From Prochilodus magdalenae (taxonomy: Eukaryota; Chordata; Actinopteri; Characiformes; Prochilodontidae): a stretch of 64,000 nt of DNA. Both the position numbers and the translations under genes were made by a program. The DNA is taken from contig JAMWET010000694.1 of assembly GCA_024036415.1 (NCBI GenBank), forward strand, positions 1-64,000. Direction: 5' to 3'. Positions 55,701-61,600 of this stretch are shown here, one piece after another; the stretch's first letter is position 1, and every line of letters begins with the position of its first letter. The notes beneath the pieces were generated by a model. It saw nothing but the letters and a program-made list of their open reading frames with translations. It was not told the origin of the DNA and did not search any database.

Positions 55701-58525
55701 CACTCTGCTTTTAAGACAGCAACCAAGATAAAGACGATACAGTGATGTTAGCATTTAGAATATGCAGTCATTCATCTGGCAAAATGAACCATTCCCACAC
55801 ATTATGACAAGTTTAAATGTACTACGACTGGAAGGCTAGAAGTTTGTATGTAAATGTCACGCCTCCGCATCTCCCTGGCTTCTCCGCTCTTCGGGACTCC
55901 ACTTCCCAGAGGGCCACGCTCGGTGACGTCATGTCTATGCGCCCCCGTTCAGACTCCATGATTCGCTCTAGATCGCCAGAGTTTTAACTCCACCTGTGTC
56001 TAATTACTGTCTGTATTTAAGGCTGGGTTTCACACGGGTTCCCTGTAAAGCTTTGCCAAACAGTGTTTAGCAATCCTGAGCGGTCTTTTCTCGTATTCTC
56101 TTATTCTGGTTTCCGACTCCCTTCGTTCCTCTACTACTCTTTCGCCTAATCCCTTTTACTCGTGCTCTGACTCTACGGTTTGAATCTCTGCTTTCTCACT
56201 TTGGTTTTCCCCTTCGGTCTTCCCCTTTGAACTTGTTTGCCCTCGCTGCTTGTACTACCTGGTTCTGACCTCCGCCTGTCCCTGACTCTGATTTAGCTTC
56301 TCCCATTGTTTCGCTGTTTACTGGTGCTCGCTGAGATTGCCTGTTTGTAAATAAACCGTTCCTGTTTTTTTTTTATTCTGCACACGTCGGTCTCGAAGTC
56401 TTTTTGTCTAACAGTAAATGTGTACTGTATGTTCTTGCTACCATGTGTAGCTTCATTGCTTGCACTGTATAGGGCTTAATTCCAACTTCTACAACATAAT
56501 GCTATGTATACTAGCACAAATGTAATGAAAAACAAATATGCCTTCTAATTTCAGTGGAAAATGACCTATACAAAGGAGCCCTAATATATCCTATGAGACC
56601 TGCGATGCTGACATGTAACGGAGCAGGTCAAACTAAGATAAGTTGGACCAAGGATGGAGTTCCTCTAGACACCAATGACAAATATTTAATTGATAATTCT
56701 CAACTCACTATAAGACGTGCAGATCCTACAGACACTGGTAAGTCACACTTGATTCATTTGGAGTAATACTGATGTGCTGAAATTGTTTTTTTTTTTTTTT
56801 TTTTTTACATTTAATGGCATCATTCCATCAAAGCTGATCCTCAAGCTGGTAATGTTCTACATAGGCTGGATCAGATCAGATCAGATGCATTAGTGCTGGT
56901 TAAAGGACGTAATGCAGGGTGGAAGTGAACTCTCCAAGAAAGTAGGAGTAACGCTGGTGACCACTGTTTGAGTGTCTCATTGTAAATGGTTCCACTGCAT
57001 CATATCATTAGTTCCCTAAATGCTTCCACTGTGCACCATGGTTCCTGCTTAGCATTTGGGAAGTTTTAAAATAAAGGATGCCAATAGCAAATTACTAGCA
57101 ATAATGTTCTAGGAAGTTCTCTGCTACCTGATGTTCCCAGCATTCTGTTAGCTGCTTAGCTTCAATTATTTTAATTATTCAATACAATTCAATAAAAAAG
57201 ACTATTGTAATGTGTAATCAGCTGAGGGCATCAAATTCTATTATAAAATTTGGTTTTTATGGCGTTTTAATAAATAACACGTTATATATAGTGCTTTCAC
57301 ACTCGTGGTAGCATGAGACGGACTCTACAACCCACACAAGTGGCTCAGGTAGTGCAGCTCATCCAGGATGGCACATTAATGCGAGCTGTGGTAAGAAGGT
57401 TTGCTGTGTCTGACAGCGTAGTGTCCAAAGCCTGGAGGTGCTACCAGGAGACAGGCCAGTACACCAGGAGATGTGGAGGAGGCCGTAGGAGGGCAACAAC
57501 CCAGCAGCAAGACCTCTGCCTTTGTGCAAGGAGGAACAGGAGGAGCACTGCCAGAGTCCTGCAAAATGACCTCTAGCAGGACACAAATGTGCATGTGTCT
57601 GCACAAACGATTAGAAACCGACTCCATGAGGATGGTATGAGGGCCCGACGTCCACAGGTGGGGGTTGTGCTCACAGCCCAACACCGTGCAGGACGCTTGG
57701 CATTTGCCAGAGAACACCAGGATTGGCAAATTCACCACTGGCACCCTGTGCTCTTCACAGATGAAAGCAGGTTCACACTGAGCACATGTGACAGATGTGA
57801 CAGAGTCTGGAGACACAGTGGAGAGCGATCTGCTGCCTGCAACATCCTTCAGCATGACCGGTTTGGCAGTGGGTCAGTAATGGTGCGGTGTGGCATTTCT
57901 TTGGAGGGCTGCACATCCCTCCATGTGCTCGCCAGAGGTAGCCTGACTGCCATTAGGTACCAAGATGAGATCCTCAGACCCCTTGTGAGACCATATGCTG
58001 GTGAGGTTGGCCCTGGATTCCTCCTAATGCAGGACAGTGCTAGACCTCATGTGGCTGGAGTGTGTCAGCAGTTCCTGCAAGATGAAGGCATTAAAGCTAT
58101 GGATTGGCCCGCCCGTTCCCCAGACCTGAATCCGATTGAGCACATCTGGGACATCATGTCTTGCTCCATCCACCAACAACGCCTGGGCATGCTGCTGATG
58201 AGTTGCCCCCCCGGAGACCATCCTCCACCTCATCAGAAGCATGCCCAGGCGTGGTAGGGAGGTCATACAGGCACGTGGAGCCACACAATACTGAGCCTCA
58301 TTTTGACTTGTTTTAAGGACATTACATCAAAGCTGGATCAGCCTGTAGTGTGTTTTTCCACTTTAATTTTGTGTGTGACTCCAAATCCAGGCCTCCATTG
58401 GTTAATAAATTGAATTTCCATTGATGATTTTTGTGTGATTTTGTTGTCAGCACATTCAGCTTTGTACAGAACAAAATATTCAATGAGAATATTTCACTCA
58501 TTCAGATCTAGGATGTGTTATTTGA

Positions 58526-58608
<83 letters not shown>

Positions 58609-61600
58609 ATAATTAAATAATTAAAATATAAATTTTTGCTTTCACAGGAAAATATGCATGCAACACAACTGTGAATTCAGTACTCTATATCAGCTGGCAA
58701 AAAATTACAGTTCAGCCATATCCAAATATCCAAGCATTTGATACGGTTGTGCAATGTCAGGACACGACACTCTCAGTCCCTCTTAAGTGTTGTGCTGAGG
58801 GAAGCTATAACCTGGAATGGAGCTCGAGCAGCTGTACTAATACAGGTGAAACACACAAACTCCTTTACAAATTTATGTTGTCACAATTTCTTCTGATAGG
58901 TGGAGAATGTGCTGGTTCTATATAGAGATAAGTTGTATTTTCTAAAAAGACTCTAAAAGACCAGGTATAGCACCAAAAGGGTTCTGCTGTTGTTACAATG
59001 TCCTGTTGTAACCATAAAGAAACCCTTTTTGGTGCTGCATATAAAACTCCATATAGAACCACCTGCATCACGTTCTCCATTAACCTAAAGAACACTTTCA
59101 TAATACAACAAACTTTAATCATGCAAGTATTTTTTTTTGTGTGTGTTCATGGTTCATTTTGAATCTGTTACACAGGTACAGAATGCATCACCTGCGACTA
59201 TCTAATCAATAAAAACGATTGTCCTGCTGTCAATAGCCAACCAATACAAATCAGATGTCAACTCGGCATGAATGAACTAAGTGGGTTCAGTTACAGCTCA
59301 AAGACCATCCAGATAAAAACTATTGTACAAAGTGAGTATTTAGTCTTTAAATTTTTTTTTTCATATTTAGTTTCTCTTTAGCTTGTTGCTTCTTTATATT
59401 ATTTTGCATCTATTAAATATTATATTAAAAAATAAAAAGTAGCCAATCACACAATTTGATGTGATTTACTGAAGCATTTAATAAAGGCTATCAAACCGTA
59501 AGATAAAAGAAAACACACCATGGAATTATATTAACATACTTTTGTTTAATTGTATATTCGTTTTAACTTTGAACACAGATTGTCTCTTGTGAACTATGTT
59601 GATGTGCCAAATGAAAAAAACTTTGATTGTCAGATACGAAGAATTGGGCACTATGCTTACAGAGCCAAAGTACAAAAGGGGTTTAATAAACAGAATAAAA
59701 GCTTTACACAACAGCAACGCACGGTACAGCAAGACACGGGGACAAACCTGGTCATAAGTAGCAAGGAAAGCAGGGGTCGGTAACCGGAGAGACAGAGAGA
59801 TGGGCACACTAACTGGAGGGGAGAGCAGAGCCGTAGAGTCAGTTAAACAGCGAACGACCGAAGTCAAACAGGGAGATACACAAAAGAGAGGTCAAAGAGG
59901 AATGCAGGGTTGAAAACCGAATAGACCGAAGATTAGAAATGAACGCTCAGGATTGCAATTAAGATTGGCAAAACTTTGCAGTGCTGAAAGCAATCAATAC
60001 ACTGGTGAGTTAGACCGAGGAGGATTGGCGGAGCGTGAGCATGTGTGTGTGACGTCATCGGGCGGTGCATTCTGGGAACTGGAGTCCGGAGGGGAATCGG
60101 AGGTAGTCAGACCCACAGGCATGACAACGATATTAGTGCAAAATATGGAAAATAATAATAATAATAACAAGGAAATATTTTATTTATTCATTTATTTGTT
60201 TAGAGTTTAGATTGTTGAATTGTCACTCTATAGGATAACAATTAACGTTCAGCCACTTACTGAGACATACCAGTTTATGTATATCATCAGGAGGCAAAGC
60301 AGATGATATGTTTCTCTGAGCTGAAAAAGCAGACTGTTTCTCGGCAGTATCTTCAGATTGTTGTTGTGCAGGCATCTTCCCACACTTCACTCCTTTCATC
60401 TCTGGAAAGAAACTTCAGATCCTTCAACCTATTAACATATCCGGTAGCCATCTTTAGTTATGTAAGGCTTGTGGTGTCCTTCCGTTTAGCTAGGTCTGTG
60501 GTCTTGAACCACATTAAATAGTCTGGATCATGATCTGAGGGCTCAATAATTCTAAACAAATAGCATAAGGCTAGCATCATTACTGAACTGGAGACATACG
60601 GTTGTAAATTGGTAATTACAGAGAGAAATGGCTACCTTCCTGCCTGAATGCTATACATGTCTGTATACACTTAGATGATCCAGGGGAAGAGTGAGAAAAA
60701 AGATACATGTGGAAAGAAAGAGAGAGAACACACACTGAGAAAGCACAGGCAGAGCACATACACTTAGAACATACAGGCAGCGAGAACATACACACAGCGG
60801 ATAGGAAAGAGAAAGCAGAAAGAAATATAAATTTACCTGCAAGGATCAAGAAGATGATCAGTTGCATTAATTAAAATATTTTTTTAAGTGTTAAATATCT
60901 TAATTGCAACAATGAACACATCAATTTTCGCAGCACTACATTTATATATGGTTAGACATAAATGTATTTAAGTGTCAAACGGTTTGTAGAAACATGTAAA
61001 ACATTTTTTAATGTTAAATGAACCTATACACAAACTGACTTACTTTGCCTCGTATTTAAAAAACAATGACCAAATCTCACTAATTAAACATCTATTTATA
61101 GTATTTTTGTGAAAACAAATTTCAATTAACAGAAGAGTATAGATTGTTATTTGTTACATGCATAAGTTTTACAATGTCCTAACTTTATATTATTCCCAAA
61201 ATGCTGTAAATAAAGCATTGTTTAAGCTTTGGTGTCTTGTTAGCATTTCAGTCTACACTGTATGAGTAGCATTTGAATGCCAATTCCAAAAGATATGCCA
61301 GAAGTCAGTCAATAGCAGTATGTAAATTGACTATGAAGTGGCCTCAGGGAACAGCTTGAGAATGCCCAACCCTGTTTAAGGTGTAAGATGTTATCTTGAG
61401 AATGATATTAAATGCTGGTCAGCATGCTGATGGCAATGATGACATAAAATATCAGTTCATAGTTACTTCATATCTCATATCAGAGTTTGACTGAGGCATA
61501 TTAGATGGGACATTCAATCTCCAAATTTCTGAGGGCATTTAACATTCCTCGATCCACAGTGTCACATGTTTACCAGAAATACATCATAGGATACAGGGCT

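Larger units (their letters stand above)
54229..56554 (+). other. Intron SEA-Ig with two mobile elements
   Basis: Holds a DNA-transposon relic (54545-55045) and a solo LTR (55855-56413). No host gene. Confidence 0.65.
56738..58647 (+). other. Intron within the Ig domain, with Tc1 element and TA repeat
   Basis: Contains a T-run (56787-56806), the Tc1-like element at about 57290-58533 and a TA microsatellite right after it. Confidence 0.7.

Noticed and set aside
60303..60867. Short frames on both strands in the 4-kb intron
   Set aside because: No recognisable domain, no repeat in the window and no splice pattern; left unannotated.
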